A stretch of 37,843 bases of DNA from Planctomycetaceae bacterium (GCA_018660825.1 JABJJO010000141.1:1-37843); one strand, 5' to 3'; shown: positions 15,370-24,959, counted from the first letter of the stretch. Translations and numbers: made by a program. Notes: generated by a model not told the origin, from the sequence alone.

Positions 15370-17805
15370 CTATCGAGACAGGGTGACTTTGGCCCAGAAG
15401 GGGTTGAGTCGATCGCCGCGGGTGCGAACGTCTTCGAGCATGACTTCGAGATTGGGTACAATCGGTTCGTTTTGGGTTTTACCGGAAAGATTGAGCGACA
15501 CGTTTTCTTGGAAATCAATGATGTCAGGATTGAGGTAGACGGTGATGATCTTCGCTGGTGATTTTACTCGGATGCGATTGTTGATTCCAATTTCTGCTTC
15601 GAGCAATGCATCACGGGCTTCTTTGCGTGGCCACTGTAGCGGTAATGTAATAAAGGTTGAGGGCATGCCGTCGAGTTCAACCCACCAGAAGAAATTATCC
15701 CAGGGCCTCATGGTCGTGCATTTGATGGTCTTCGGAGAAAAACTTCTGCGGTGTGTACGCATCCAATCAAACATGAAGTGAATATCGTCTTGGAAATGGT
15801 CATGGCCGCGGCCTTTGTATTCAACAATCATCGTGTCGTACCCAAACCTAGTGAGGTAGCGATTGAAATCTTGCATGTTTAATGCGACTCGATTTCCGTC
15901 CATTTCCCCTCCGACAAAATAGAACGAAATATGTTTTGCATTTTGCCAATACCGCCCGACATATTTGCCAGCGGTTGCTGCGATTGGCAGCACTCCCGCC
16001 CACAGGTCCGGATGGGCTAAGGCAATGTCCCAGACGGCGTCACCGCCAATAGAATGTCCGGAAAGAAATACGCGGTCGGTATCTATGGAGAATCGTTTAA
16101 ATGAATTCTGAAGGGCGTACAGAACCTTGCCGTGTTCTTGAGCAGAGTATTCATATTTGTTTTGATATGGCTTCGTCCAAGCTGGGGCAATGACTATGTA
16201 ACCGTGGCGAGATGCCTGTCCCAGCCTGAGGTCGGTTTGTTTGTTATAAGTCCCGGCCCACCAGTCGATCTGTTGCCTGGGGGAACCACCTGCGCCGTGC
16301 AAGCTCACGATGCACGGATATTTTCGGTATGGATCATAATCGGGTGGTAACTGTACGTGAAATGCAAACGGCGCACCTCCCGGACCAGCAATTTCAAATA
16401 TGTGATGCAGCGGATCCTGCGGTTGATCAGGCTCATCATCTTTTAACGGTTCACCGTCTTCGGACTCTTTGGGTGGGTCGTTTGTTACGGTGGCGAGAGT
16501 CGGTTTCATTGCCGCGAGCAGTTTTGCAACGTTTGCGGGTGTGCTTCCTTCGAGTTCCTTCAGGCGTTCCAGTATTTTCTGTCGCTCCACAACATTGGTG
16601 CTTTGCAGATAATTCCGAACTTCATTGCGGACATCAAACAAGGAGATCGCGACAGCAAGGTTTTCAGTTACTTCGCCCTGCCCCATCAGCCACCCGCTAA
16701 TTGCCAGGGCGAGGCGCGAATCTGGCCCGAGGTCGGTGTCGTCGGCGAGTCGATTGAAATCGGCCAAGCGAGCAATTGTGTTGATGTTTAACTGTCCACG
16801 GATTTCTTCTCGAATTGGCTGTATGCTTTGCCGTGTTGGTGCATCTTCAAGTTCTTCTAGCAGGCGATCAAAATCAAGCAGGATTTTATTGCGCATCGCC
16901 GCCTGATCGTCATAGTCTTTTAGCAGATCCCGAGCTCGTAGTAGTGTCTCAACTGCGACGCCTTCACTGGGAAAGTTCGATAACCATTTATAGACGCGGG
17001 CGTGTTGTCCAGCGGTTTGTCGGCTTTCAATTTCGGAGATCAAACGTTCTGCGAGTGCTTGGCGTAATTGCACAATCTGCTGTTTGAGATTGGCAAGTTC
17101 AGGGAATTGTTCAATGGCGGATTGCAGTTCGAACATAGCATCTTGGTAACGCTCGCACTGCATGTAGAGACGAACTATCTTTAATCGGTCGTCCGGATTG
17201 TTCATGTCGAGATGGTTTTTTAGAATACGGCCGAGAACGGATGTTGGCATGGAACTCGTGGCAATTCGCGTTTTCCAGATTATGGAATTGTTGGTGACGA
17301 CACTTTCTAATGTTGCATATCGTGGATTAACTTCGGTCAAGCCTTGGACGATGTGTAGAGGCCCACGCGCCGATTGCATGCTGACGAGTCGTCTACCAAA
17401 TTCGTCGAGGGGTGTAATATTGAGAATGGGGCCGACGGCGGCTAAACGCTTACCGATGGTGGCGACGCGTTGGTTGAGCGCGATTCGTTCGAGGTTCTCC
17501 GGCGGTGAGTTGACGAAATTGAGGACTTGATATTGGGAGAAAAATGTGCGACGCATACCGTCATCGGCAAAATGAACGAGCTTAGTGCCGACTTCTCCAC
17601 CTGTATTGCTCGCTGCTAGTGGGGTTTCGCCAATTCCACCAATCTTCCCCGGGGAACCTTCAACTTGGACATTGTTCTTAAGCGTGTAAATCGCTGCTGG
17701 CAATGTGCTGATCATGGCGAGAGCAAGAGATGCGACAACAAACACCTTGCGCGGGTGAGAGCGAAAAATGCTTGTTTGTAATAGCGCGGTGGTTTGTTTC
17801 TTCAT
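15370..17805 (-). CDS. Large anchored protein with C-terminal alpha/beta-hydrolase (esterase-like) domain
   Basis: 811 residues. A basic N-terminus and a hydrophobic segment at about 21-41 indicate a membrane anchor or signal peptide. Residues 80-180 are beta-rich and unrecognised. Residues 200-440 are helical, with TPR- or coiled-coil-like stretches. An acidic linker spans 443-465. Residues 470-690 form an alpha/beta-hydrolase of the esterase/prolyl-oligopeptidase type: oxyanion motif HGAGG (503-507), nucleophile Ser585 in GHSIGG, candidate Asp636 in GGEMDG, and His668 or His670 in GRGHDHFQ. The last ~120 residues are a further beta region. It is convergent with the PCMT gene (27 bases apart). 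The substrate is unknown; an envelope or extracellular ester is likely. Confidence 0.82.
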   Translation of the reverse strand: MKKQTTALLQTSIFRSHPRKVFVVASLALAMISTLPAAIYTLKNNVQVEGSPGKIGGIGETPLAASNTGGEVGTKLVHFADDGMRRTFFSQYQVLNFVNSPPENLERIALNQRVATIGKRLAAVGPILNITPLDEFGRRLVSMQSARGPLHIVQGLTEVNPRYATLESVVTNNSIIWKTRIATSSMPTSVLGRILKNHLDMNNPDDRLKIVRLYMQCERYQDAMFELQSAIEQFPELANLKQQIVQLRQALAERLISEIESRQTAGQHARVYKWLSNFPSEGVAVETLLRARDLLKDYDDQAAMRNKILLDFDRLLEELEDAPTRQSIQPIREEIRGQLNINTIARLADFNRLADDTDLGPDSRLALAISGWLMGQGEVTENLAVAISLFDVRNEVRNYLQSTNVVERQKILERLKELEGSTPANVAKLLAAMKPTLATVTNDPPKESEDGEPLKDDEPDQPQDPLHHIFEIAGPGGAPFAFHVQLPPDYDPYRKYPCIVSLHGAGGSPRQQIDWWAGTYNKQTDLRLGQASRHGYIVIAPAWTKPYQNKYEYSAQEHGKVLYALQNSFKRFSIDTDRVFLSGHSIGGDAVWDIALAHPDLWAGVLPIAATAGKYVGRYWQNAKHISFYFVGGEMDGNRVALNMQDFNRYLTRFGYDTMIVEYKGRGHDHFQDDIHFMFDWMRTHRRSFSPKTIKCTTMRPWDNFFWWVELDGMPSTFITLPLQWPRKEARDALLEAEIGINNRIRVKSPAKIITVYLNPDIIDFQENVSLNLSGKTQNEPIVPNLEVMLEDVRTRGDRLNPFWAKVTLSR

Positions 17806-18045
17806 TAATAATCAGACTTGGTGAGCAGTTACGTTAGCTTTCATTTACATCGGATGTTATTATTTCAAAGTGTTGATATTATTATTGAGAACTCAGCATC
17901 ATTTGACCACCTAGAATGGCAATAATGGTCATAACTCAAAACGGTTTCTGAACAAAATCCGTAGTTGCTAACAATCGCTAGTAAGCTTGACATCGCTGCC
18001 GGTTTGCTTAAAATGCCTAAGTTACGTAAATTAGGATTTGGTTAA

Positions 18046-18300
18046 ATGTTACGTCGAATCATACTAGTATTAACTCTGATATTAATTTCCGCTGCCGCGA
18101 CAAGTTTGGTTGCTCTGGGAGCGATATTTCTTGCTGGGGGGTTAAGTGACAACGGTGCGGCCGGATTATTTAAGACCATCGCGATTGCTGGTTTATTTGT
18201 CTCGGTAGTGGATTTGTGTTTATTAGTTCTTACAATGGCTATTAGTCACGTTGAGCGAGTCGCTGACGTTCCTGCTGAAAGCAAGCGGGATATAGAATAA
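18046..18300 (+). CDS. Small two-helix membrane protein, unknown
   Basis: 84 residues with two hydrophobic helices, about 4-31 and 44-68, and a short charged tail. An AGGA element lies about 10 bases upstream of the ATG. It is divergent from the esterase-like gene and lies 115 bases upstream of the zinc-ribbon membrane protein on the same strand, so the two may be co-transcribed. I recognise no family; the coding call rests on RBS, position and clean membrane topology. Confidence 0.55.
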   Translation: MLRRIILVLTLILISAAATSLVALGAIFLAGGLSDNGAAGLFKTIAIAGLFVSVVDLCLLVLTMAISHVERVADVPAESKRDIE

Positions 18301-18415
18301 GAACCTGACTCGCAGCGTGCCCTCCTGAGATACAATGGTCTCGACGATCTAAAGCATGTGAATTAACTGACGCAACACAAGTATTTGAATCACCGCAAAC
18401 CAAGTAATAGACTCC

Positions 18416-19462
18416 ATGATTCAATTCGAATGTCCACATTGTCGAGAATCATTAAAAGTCCCCGAGACTCGCGCAGACACTGAGGCTGTCTGTCCAGGGT
18501 GTCGCAAACCGGTACGGATTCCACCCCTCGTGAGCCAATCTAGTGGTGCGGAAAACATGCCGTCGGCTCCACCAGTCATTCAAGAATTTGAGCCAGCGGG
18601 TACGACTGTTACCGCAGCAGCCCCTGATGTCGTTAACGACTCGCTAGAGCCCGGTGCGGACGATACCGAAATAGTCAATGGATCCTCACCTGCTCCAGGC
18701 CAAGGCGATGGTGAACAAGTGTCTTCGCTGGAAAAAAACGAGGATTTGATTGAAGTTGGCGGCGGGCGAGTTGAGGTATCGAATAAGCACTTTGATGACC
18801 TTGAGCAACGAGTAACGCGAGTTCAGCAAGGCAAGAACCACTCCGACAAAATTCACCGGCACACGCGTGATCACGGGTTGGTTGGCGTGAGCCGTGCGAC
18901 GATTTATATTTTTGTAGCTCTCATCGGTTGTGTGGCGGTTACCAGTTTTTGGATAGGAACGATGCTCGGCCCCGCTGAGGAATCAATTCTAAATTCTCCG
19001 GGTCTAGGTATGGGATTAGTACAATGTAAAGGACGAGTGACGTATCGCACTGTGGATGATCCAGAGGCTGTGGATTCTCAAGCATTGGTTTTCTTATTAC
19101 CCGAAGAATCATTGCCGAGCGAAAAATTTTCGATTGCTGAACTTGTGCCAGGCGATAATGTGCCGGACACTTTGGCAACGATCGAAGAAATTCGGCGGCT
19201 CGGTGGTCAGTTTACCGTGACGGACGATGAGGGTAAATTCACCACGGACATAAACTTGGGGCGGTATTATTTGCTTGTTATTTCCGCTAATCAATCAGCG
19301 GACAAAAAACCACGACCTGAAGATGTCGCTACTCAAAAGCAACACTTGGCTGAACTAGGCATTTATTTTGAACTACCCGCTAAACTGCTTAACAATCACC
19401 GTTATCGTTGGTCACTCGAAGTCATAAACACGCAACGTGATATTCGTGTCTATTTCCGCTAA
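18416..19462 (+). CDS. Zinc-ribbon membrane protein with extracytoplasmic C-terminal domain
   Basis: 348 residues. The N-terminus is a zinc ribbon of the MJ0042/zinc_ribbon type with CPHC at 6-9 and CPGC at 26-29. Residues 40-155 are low-complexity, acidic and probably disordered. One membrane helix lies at 161-185. The rest, about 198-348, is a beta-rich domain (CKGRVTYR, later GQFTVTDDEGKF and GRYYLLVISANQ) resembling the carboxypeptidase-regulatory or transthyretin-like folds common in planctomycete surface proteins. The zinc ribbon would face the cytoplasm and the C-terminal domain the outside. A short hairpin follows the stop. The function is unknown; a structural or sensing role across the membrane is an inference. 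Confidence 0.78.
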   Translation: MIQFECPHCRESLKVPETRADTEAVCPGCRKPVRIPPLVSQSSGAENMPSAPPVIQEFEPAGTTVTAAAPDVVNDSLEPGADDTEIVNGSSPAPGQGDGEQVSSLEKNEDLIEVGGGRVEVSNKHFDDLEQRVTRVQQGKNHSDKIHRHTRDHGLVGVSRATIYIFVALIGCVAVTSFWIGTMLGPAEESILNSPGLGMGLVQCKGRVTYRTVDDPEAVDSQALVFLLPEESLPSEKFSIAELVPGDNVPDTLATIEEIRRLGGQFTVTDDEGKFTTDINLGRYYLLVISANQSADKKPRPEDVATQKQHLAELGIYFELPAKLLNNHRYRWSLEVINTQRDIRVYFR

Positions 19463-19480
19463 GCCGACAACCGTCACCAA

Positions 19481-19496
19481 CCACAGCGAACTGTGG
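19481..19496. terminator. Short hairpin between convergent genes
   Basis: CCACAG at 19481-19486 pairs with CTGTGG at 19491-19496 around the tetraloop CGAA. It lies in the 43-base gap between two convergent stop codons. There is no T-run, so it is a tentative bidirectional terminator. Confidence 0.35.
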
Positions 19497-19505
19497 ATAA
19501 GAGCA

Positions 19506-21545
19506 TTATTCCGCGGTGGGAGCTGCTTTGCGAAGTACGACACCTGAGGCGAACCAGCCACCATCATCGGTGCGAACAAAGGTTCCCGAGGGGCCGAGGT
19601 ATTTCTCGACAGCAGAAAATTCTGGCATTTTCGAGACGTCGATTTTCTCGACGGTTTTACCACCTTCGCTAGAACCCATCAGCCGCGATAGCAGTTTGCC
19701 CATCAGCGTTTGCGAGTGTTCGAGTTTACCGAGTCGGATCAGCTCGTAGTTAGGATGGTGTTTGTCATCCAAGCGAGTGAACATTCGCATACTCGTGCTG
19801 GCGGCGCCCATTTTATTCAGCTCAGTTTCTATTCGAACGTAGTCTTCTGCTGAGAGAAGATTTGCGTCGTCCTGCTGCTTGATGATGTCTTCGATAAAGT
19901 CCGCACTTGAGGCGATCAGAACGTGACCATCGGTTGACACAGTGATGGCCCACGTGCTGATAATTGGTTGTTCGCCAATGGCTCCTTCTTCCCCGGACTC
20001 TTCGTCGTCGCCGAGATCACCAAATCCTTCATCACCAAACGCTCCAAATCCGTCCTCACCGAACTCGATCTCTAATTCGATTTCAATATCAACGTCTTCT
20101 TCTTCATTGAGAATTTCCCAGATGCGTTGCCCTTGAAAAACTCGTTCGTGTTTATTGGGTTCCGCCGCCATGAATTTCGCGACCGCTTTTTCAACAGCTT
20201 CGGCATCCGTTACATTGATGATAGCCATCCATTGATTACTATCGACATCAATGGGTTCACGGTAGTCTGTTATCACAGACATTCGCCCAGCGAGGTAAGC
20301 AACGAATTCATCTCGGATATCGAGTTGAGGTCCGTTAACATCGTGGGCGATCCCCTTGAGGATTTCTTCGAAAAGGTCTTGGCCTTCGTCGGCATCAAGG
20401 TATTCGTTGACGAGCGTTTTTGCAAATTCGAATGCTTCTTTCATGTTCCAATTAATCGTCGAGTAGGTGCTGACGGTGTTAGGAATCCACGTTTGTGGTT
20501 TTTGGTTTTCGCTGTTGGGAAAATCGAGCATTCGCATGGCCAAAACGTATTTGTCAGATTCTTTAGCCGCGATGCGTGGATCGCGTTCAGTCCCAGCGTT
20601 TGCTGCTGTGGTTTCTTTAGCAATTTGTGCCGTAATTGCATCTGTTGCGCGGGGAGCTGACACCCATGTGTGATGACGGAATTCATGATTGCCCTCGGCA
20701 ACGTGGATCCAGCCTCCGGCACCTTTTATGGCGTCGAACCCTTGGCCAGTCAGCAGTTCGTGAAAATTTTTGCCTTGTGGAGTTACTCCAGCCGCAGCTT
20801 GAATTGTTTTTGCATAACCTAATGGTTCGACAAACCAGCGGATTTGAGGTTCGGTATCAGCAGCCGCTTGTTGGCAATGTTCCATGGCCGATTGATAGGC
20901 GGCGATGGCAGCGACATTGTCATCGCCTGGGTTTTTAAATCGATTGAGGATATCCTGCATCACCGCACGATGATCGGTGCTGACGATATGCTCTTCATGA
21001 ATGCGATAGTAAACCATGTAAGTTTTATCCGCATTTTGTTCGGGGGTGATTGTATACATTATGACATCATTATCATCGATCTTGATTTCAGAACGTTCAG
21101 CACCATCTTCGACCAGCTGTTTGCCGATTCGATCGACAAGCTCTTGCGCTTGTTCTACTGCTCCGGTGGCATCAACGATAACGGCTACTGCGTACGGCTG
21201 TGCTTCATCATTGGGAGCTAGCACTGCGGAAGCGGCTTCCCCTGCGCCCAGGTCTTCAAGTCCTTCAAAACTGATGCCAAGCCTCGCGTGTGTCTGATCA
21301 AAACGTGCTTGAAGTTGTCGCATGAGATCATCTGCAAATGGCTTCACGACAGGGTCGTTCAGTAGTTGGTAGATCTGCGTTTTTTCAAATCGTTGTTGTA
21401 GGTCATCCAAGCTTGGAATGGACACAAAAGCTTTGGTTGTGTTGGGTAATAACTGGTCGGCGGTGGGTGCAGCCGTGCAGGTAGAAGTAGATAAAGTAAA
21501 GACAGCTAGCAATGTTAACAGCTTCAAGCAGATCGATTTTGCCAC
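19506..21545 (-). CDS. Large secreted protein of unknown function with acidic insertion
   Basis: 679 residues from a GTG start, with GAGG about 9 bases upstream. The signal peptide ends near STCTA followed by APTADQ. The mature protein begins ADQLLPNTTKAFVSIPSLDDL, the pattern of planctomycete exported proteins that open with a LLP..T..FV...D stretch, related by eye to DUF3352-like proteins. Repeated alpha/beta units with V.DATGAVEQAQEL and INVTDAEAVEKAV segments suggest two homologous halves. Residues 481-520 are a strongly acidic Glu/Asp/Gly/Phe-rich insertion. No catalytic motif is evident. It is convergent with the zinc-ribbon gene and has a 720-base upstream non-coding region. Role unknown. 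Confidence 0.75.
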   Translation of the reverse strand: MAKSICLKLLTLLAVFTLSTSTCTAAPTADQLLPNTTKAFVSIPSLDDLQQRFEKTQIYQLLNDPVVKPFADDLMRQLQARFDQTHARLGISFEGLEDLGAGEAASAVLAPNDEAQPYAVAVIVDATGAVEQAQELVDRIGKQLVEDGAERSEIKIDDNDVIMYTITPEQNADKTYMVYYRIHEEHIVSTDHRAVMQDILNRFKNPGDDNVAAIAAYQSAMEHCQQAAADTEPQIRWFVEPLGYAKTIQAAAGVTPQGKNFHELLTGQGFDAIKGAGGWIHVAEGNHEFRHHTWVSAPRATDAITAQIAKETTAANAGTERDPRIAAKESDKYVLAMRMLDFPNSENQKPQTWIPNTVSTYSTINWNMKEAFEFAKTLVNEYLDADEGQDLFEEILKGIAHDVNGPQLDIRDEFVAYLAGRMSVITDYREPIDVDSNQWMAIINVTDAEAVEKAVAKFMAAEPNKHERVFQGQRIWEILNEEEDVDIEIELEIEFGEDGFGAFGDEGFGDLGDDEESGEEGAIGEQPIISTWAITVSTDGHVLIASSADFIEDIIKQQDDANLLSAEDYVRIETELNKMGAASTSMRMFTRLDDKHHPNYELIRLGKLEHSQTLMGKLLSRLMGSSEGGKTVEKIDVSKMPEFSAVEKYLGPSGTFVRTDDGGWFASGVVLRKAAPTAE

Positions 21546-22268
21546 GGTGCAGTTCCCTCAGGTTTCGCGGTTTTTGACGCTTCTTCTTTGACCTGCCCGC
21601 AAATTTGTATTGGCAGTCAGAAGAGTTAGTCGTGTACTGTAGTATTGTAGATAAAAAGTGTTAGCGTTTTCCAAACAAATGCTATTTCCCTAAATCCGTT
21701 TTGGGTTTTGAACACAAATGTTGCTTAAACCCACGTTGGTGTAAGTATTCTCGTAACAATTTATTTATGAGTGTCAGTACCAACGTGACAAAACAAACGC
21801 TATCGCACTTCTTTGTTATCGGTAAAAAGCGATTTAAAGGTGAGTGGTGGTCAGATGGTTTGTATCAATGAAATGCGAATCAATTGGAGGGGACGTGCGA
21901 TAAATGATAAATACTGCGCAGCTTAACATTTCTGTGGCCGAGTTAGCTCAATATACCACTGAAAACGGACGGCAGTGGTTAAAACACGGTTCCTAGGGGA
22001 TTGTTCAATGTTTGTCGGGATTTGGTTTTAGGGTTTTACCTGCAAACGAGGCCGCAACTAATGGAAAGTCGGTATGTCAACTTGGAGGTTACCAATTTTT
22101 AGCCATTATCTAATAGGGTGGCTGCGGCTCTGGCAGTTATAGGGAGCAAATTGGCATTTTACACCGGCGGAATAATCTGCCACGACTTGCAAACCCGCTA
22201 AAAACCTGACAGCCTCTGGCGTGTCCCCCTGCTAGATTTTATTTGCAGATAGCGCGATAATTCGCCTT
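21546..22268. other. Long non-coding region between divergent genes
   Basis: About 720 bases between the secreted-protein gene (minus) and the HD-domain gene (plus), the longest gap in the window. It should hold both promoters. A 9-base inverted repeat, CACGTTGGT at 21732-21740 and ACCAACGTG at 21779-21787 with a 38-base spacer, is the only symmetric element I can point to. A 30-codon plus-strand ORF at 21904-21996 is not convincing. No tRNA-like or known riboswitch structure was seen. Confidence 0.4.
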
Positions 22269-23657
22269 ATGAGCACCTATCATTTGGAAACGTTGGTTCA
22301 CGATCCCATTCATGGGTATATTCCGTATGTCGACTTAGGTGAAGGTGCGGAGGTCTGTGAACGAGACATATTACACCACCCTTGGGTACAGCGTTTGCGG
22401 CACATTCATCAACTTCAATCAGCATGGTGGGTTTATCCCTCAGCAGAGCATTCTCGTTACCCGCATGTCATCGGAGTTATGCATCTAGCGAGTCGGTGGA
22501 TTGAGCATCTCTATCCGAGTTTAAAGTCGGTATGCCCGGACGTTCCCAGTCGGGGATATATTGAAACGTTAATGCGGATGGCGGGCTTATTGCACGACGT
22601 AGGTCACGGCCCGTTTGGCCATTTCTTTGATGAACATTTTTTGCACCAGTTCTCGCTAACCCACGAGTCACTTGGTGCTCACATCATCCGTGACCAACTT
22701 GGTGACTTACTCTCCCAACTACGGAGTAATCCCAACAGTCGCTTAGCGGATGGCGAGCAATTGGATGTTGAACAAATTGCTTGGATCATTCAACGGCCAA
22801 TAAATTCTGATGATGATCAACAACCGAAGTGGCTGATTCTGTTGCGAAGTTTACTCAGCGGTATTTACACAATCGACAATATGGATTTTGTGTTAAGAGA
22901 TGCCTACATGACTGGATACAGTCAGCGTAGTTACGACATGGACCGCTTAATGCGATATACATTTTTCAGTAACGAAGGGCTAACTCTGCACGAGCGCGGT
23001 ATCCCGGCCTTATTGCGTTTCACGGCGGCGCGAGCAGAGCTGTTTTGCAATATTTATTACCACCGCCGGGTGCGTGCGATTGATTTAGCATTGAGCGATG
23101 TTTTTGAGGACTCGATTACAGAACTATTTCCTGGTGATCCACAACAGCACATGCAACAATATTTGCACTTTACGGATTCATCACTATTAGCGGAGGTCGC
23201 AACATGGTCGGCCTCCACAGGATCTCAGCAATCCCTCGGTCGCCGCTGGGATCAAATATTGCATTGTCGTATTGCCTGGGAGATGGCCTGTCAGCAGACG
23301 TTCAGCTTTGGTGAAAGTGCAAGTGAAGGGAGTAGTATTTTCTGCGATGCTCGTTATGTAGAATCAAAACTGCGAGATGCATTACCCGCCGATTTACACG
23401 ACATCGAATTACGGGTTGATATTGCACGTTACTTGAATCGACCACATACGCCAGGGGAGTCGATTCCACAAAACTATTATATTGATCCTGCGAGCGATTG
23501 TATTCGCCCGCTCGTCACACATCCACTGGTTGGTCAGCAGGTGGTTGTGCAGCGCATTTGTCGAGTATTTACAAAGGACATGCAATATCGGTCAGCGATA
23601 ACGGAAGCCCTAGAAAAACTTACGGGCCAAGGTGCCGATGATTTAACGAATATGTAA
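22269..23657 (+). CDS. HD-domain phosphohydrolase (dNTPase/SAMHD1-like)
   Basis: 462 residues. The start LVHDPIHGYIPY is typical of the HD superfamily of dNTP triphosphohydrolase-like enzymes. Metal-binding residues are visible: the His in HSRYPHVIGV (61-70), the HD pair in LLHDVGHGPFGH (107-118), and a later Asp in NMDFVLRDAY. THESLGAH at 131-138 is also characteristic. Family members hydrolyse dNTPs or other nucleotides, but substrates of this subgroup vary. The start has no clear RBS. It is divergent from the large secreted protein gene and followed after 112 bases by the PfkB kinase gene on the same strand. No pathway link with its neighbours is evident. Confidence 0.9.
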   Translation: MSTYHLETLVHDPIHGYIPYVDLGEGAEVCERDILHHPWVQRLRHIHQLQSAWWVYPSAEHSRYPHVIGVMHLASRWIEHLYPSLKSVCPDVPSRGYIETLMRMAGLLHDVGHGPFGHFFDEHFLHQFSLTHESLGAHIIRDQLGDLLSQLRSNPNSRLADGEQLDVEQIAWIIQRPINSDDDQQPKWLILLRSLLSGIYTIDNMDFVLRDAYMTGYSQRSYDMDRLMRYTFFSNEGLTLHERGIPALLRFTAARAELFCNIYYHRRVRAIDLALSDVFEDSITELFPGDPQQHMQQYLHFTDSSLLAEVATWSASTGSQQSLGRRWDQILHCRIAWEMACQQTFSFGESASEGSSIFCDARYVESKLRDALPADLHDIELRVDIARYLNRPHTPGESIPQNYYIDPASDCIRPLVTHPLVGQQVVVQRICRVFTKDMQYRSAITEALEKLTGQGADDLTNM

Positions 23658-23769
23658 GTCCATGATCGTGTATGGACAGGCGCGACGGGTCCTGCGGTAG
23701 CGGAGTTACGATTATTTCAACAAGAAGTATTGAGCAATATAGCGAGATACCAACTAGGAGAGAGCAACA

Positions 23770-24855
23770 ATGTTTTTAGGATTTGGCGAAGTGATGATGC
23801 GGATTGCGCCCGCGGATAAATTGCGATTGAGGCAGGTATTACCGGGCCGAGTCGAAATTACATGGGGAGGTGGCGAGGCGAATGTTTGTGCGTCACTGGC
23901 AATGCTTGGTAATGAAGTGCGTTACGCAACCGCTTTGCCAGAAAACGCCTTGGCAGACAGTTTGGTTGCTTCATTACGCGGGCTAGGTGTTGACACATCA
24001 GCGATATTGGTGCGACCTGGTCGTCTAGGAGTGTACTATGTTGAGTGCGGTGCCAATCAGCGCGGCTCAACAGTCTTATACGACCGTGCTCATAGTAGCG
24101 TCTCTTTGGCGGCGGCTGCCGAGTACGATTTTGCCAGCATGCTAGAGGGGGTGCACTGGTTGCATGTATCAGGAATCACCCCGGCAATAAGTGCCGAGGC
24201 TTGTGAGGCCAACTTGGCTTTGCTACAGGCGGCTCGCACAGCGGGCGTTAAAATATCGTGTGATTTGAATTATCGTGGAAAACTTTGGAAGTGGCATACG
24301 GAAAAAGCTGGCAAGGAGTTAGCACGTGAATGTATGGCCGAGGTGTTGCCATTGGTCGACTTGGTGATTGGCAACGAAGAAGATGCCGCAGATGTCTTGG
24401 ATATTCATCCAGTCGGTACAGATGTTGCGGCTGGTGAACTTAATATTGCGGGGTATGAAAATGTCGCTCGGCAGATTGTTCAGCGGTATGACAATGTGAG
24501 CCGAGTTGCGATTACATTGCGGGAAAGTATAACAGCAGATCACAACAACTGGGGGGCGATGTTGTTGGATGTTGCCGAAGACCAAGTCTGCTTTTCACCG
24601 CTCGACGATATGCAACAATACTCACCTTTTCGCGTTGGTCACATTGTTGATCGAGTGGGCGGAGGTGATTCATTCGCAGCTGGATTGTTACATGCTTTGC
24701 ATAGCGACAAAGTCCAAGAAACACAACAAATCATTGACTTTGCCGTTGCGGCGAGCTGTTTGAAACACTCAATAAAAGGTGATTTCAATTACATTACTGA
24801 GGCGGAGGTGCTTGCTTTGGCTGGAGGAAATGCCAGCGGCAGGGTACAACGGTAG
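23770..24855 (+). CDS. PfkB-family sugar kinase, probably 2-keto-3-deoxygluconate kinase
   Basis: 361 residues of the ribokinase/PfkB fold. Substrate-side motif GGGEANV at 33-39, DLNYR at 165-169 as in KDG kinases, and the anion-hole/catalytic motif DRVGGGDSFAAGLL with Asp300. The combination of the opening LGFGEVMMRIAP, GGGEANV and DLNYR matches KdgK, which phosphorylates 2-keto-3-deoxygluconate in sugar-acid catabolism. Related fructokinases share much of this, so the substrate is not certain. An AGGAGAG element about 7 bases upstream supports the start. It stands between the HD-domain gene and purB on the same strand. An aldolase that could belong to sugar-acid metabolism lies about 10 kb away. 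Confidence 0.87.
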   Translation: MFLGFGEVMMRIAPADKLRLRQVLPGRVEITWGGGEANVCASLAMLGNEVRYATALPENALADSLVASLRGLGVDTSAILVRPGRLGVYYVECGANQRGSTVLYDRAHSSVSLAAAAEYDFASMLEGVHWLHVSGITPAISAEACEANLALLQAARTAGVKISCDLNYRGKLWKWHTEKAGKELARECMAEVLPLVDLVIGNEEDAADVLDIHPVGTDVAAGELNIAGYENVARQIVQRYDNVSRVAITLRESITADHNNWGAMLLDVAEDQVCFSPLDDMQQYSPFRVGHIVDRVGGGDSFAAGLLHALHSDKVQETQQIIDFAVAASCLKHSIKGDFNYITEAEVLALAGGNASGRVQR

Positions 24856-24959
24856 TATAGCAATGAAATTGGTTGTCCTCGTTTCATCGCGGCCCTATTT
24901 TGATATTTGGTTGCGGTTCATTAGATAGTTAATTTAGTCTTACCTTGTTGGAGCTAGGC

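Noticed and set aside
20127-20660. 177-residue plus-strand ORF opposite the large secreted-protein gene
   Set aside because: The minus-strand frame has a signal peptide, RBS and full-length structure; the plus-strand frame is a shadow.
21904-21996. 30-codon ORF whose upstream bases resemble those before the gene at 27526 (GACGTGCGAT then AATGATA)
   Set aside because: The similarity covers only about 18 bases and does not extend into the coding part; a match of this size is expected by chance within 37 kb.
23658-23677. GTCCAT/ATGGAC inverted repeat after the HD-domain gene
   Set aside because: Only six pairs with an 8-base loop and no T-run; too weak to call a terminator.
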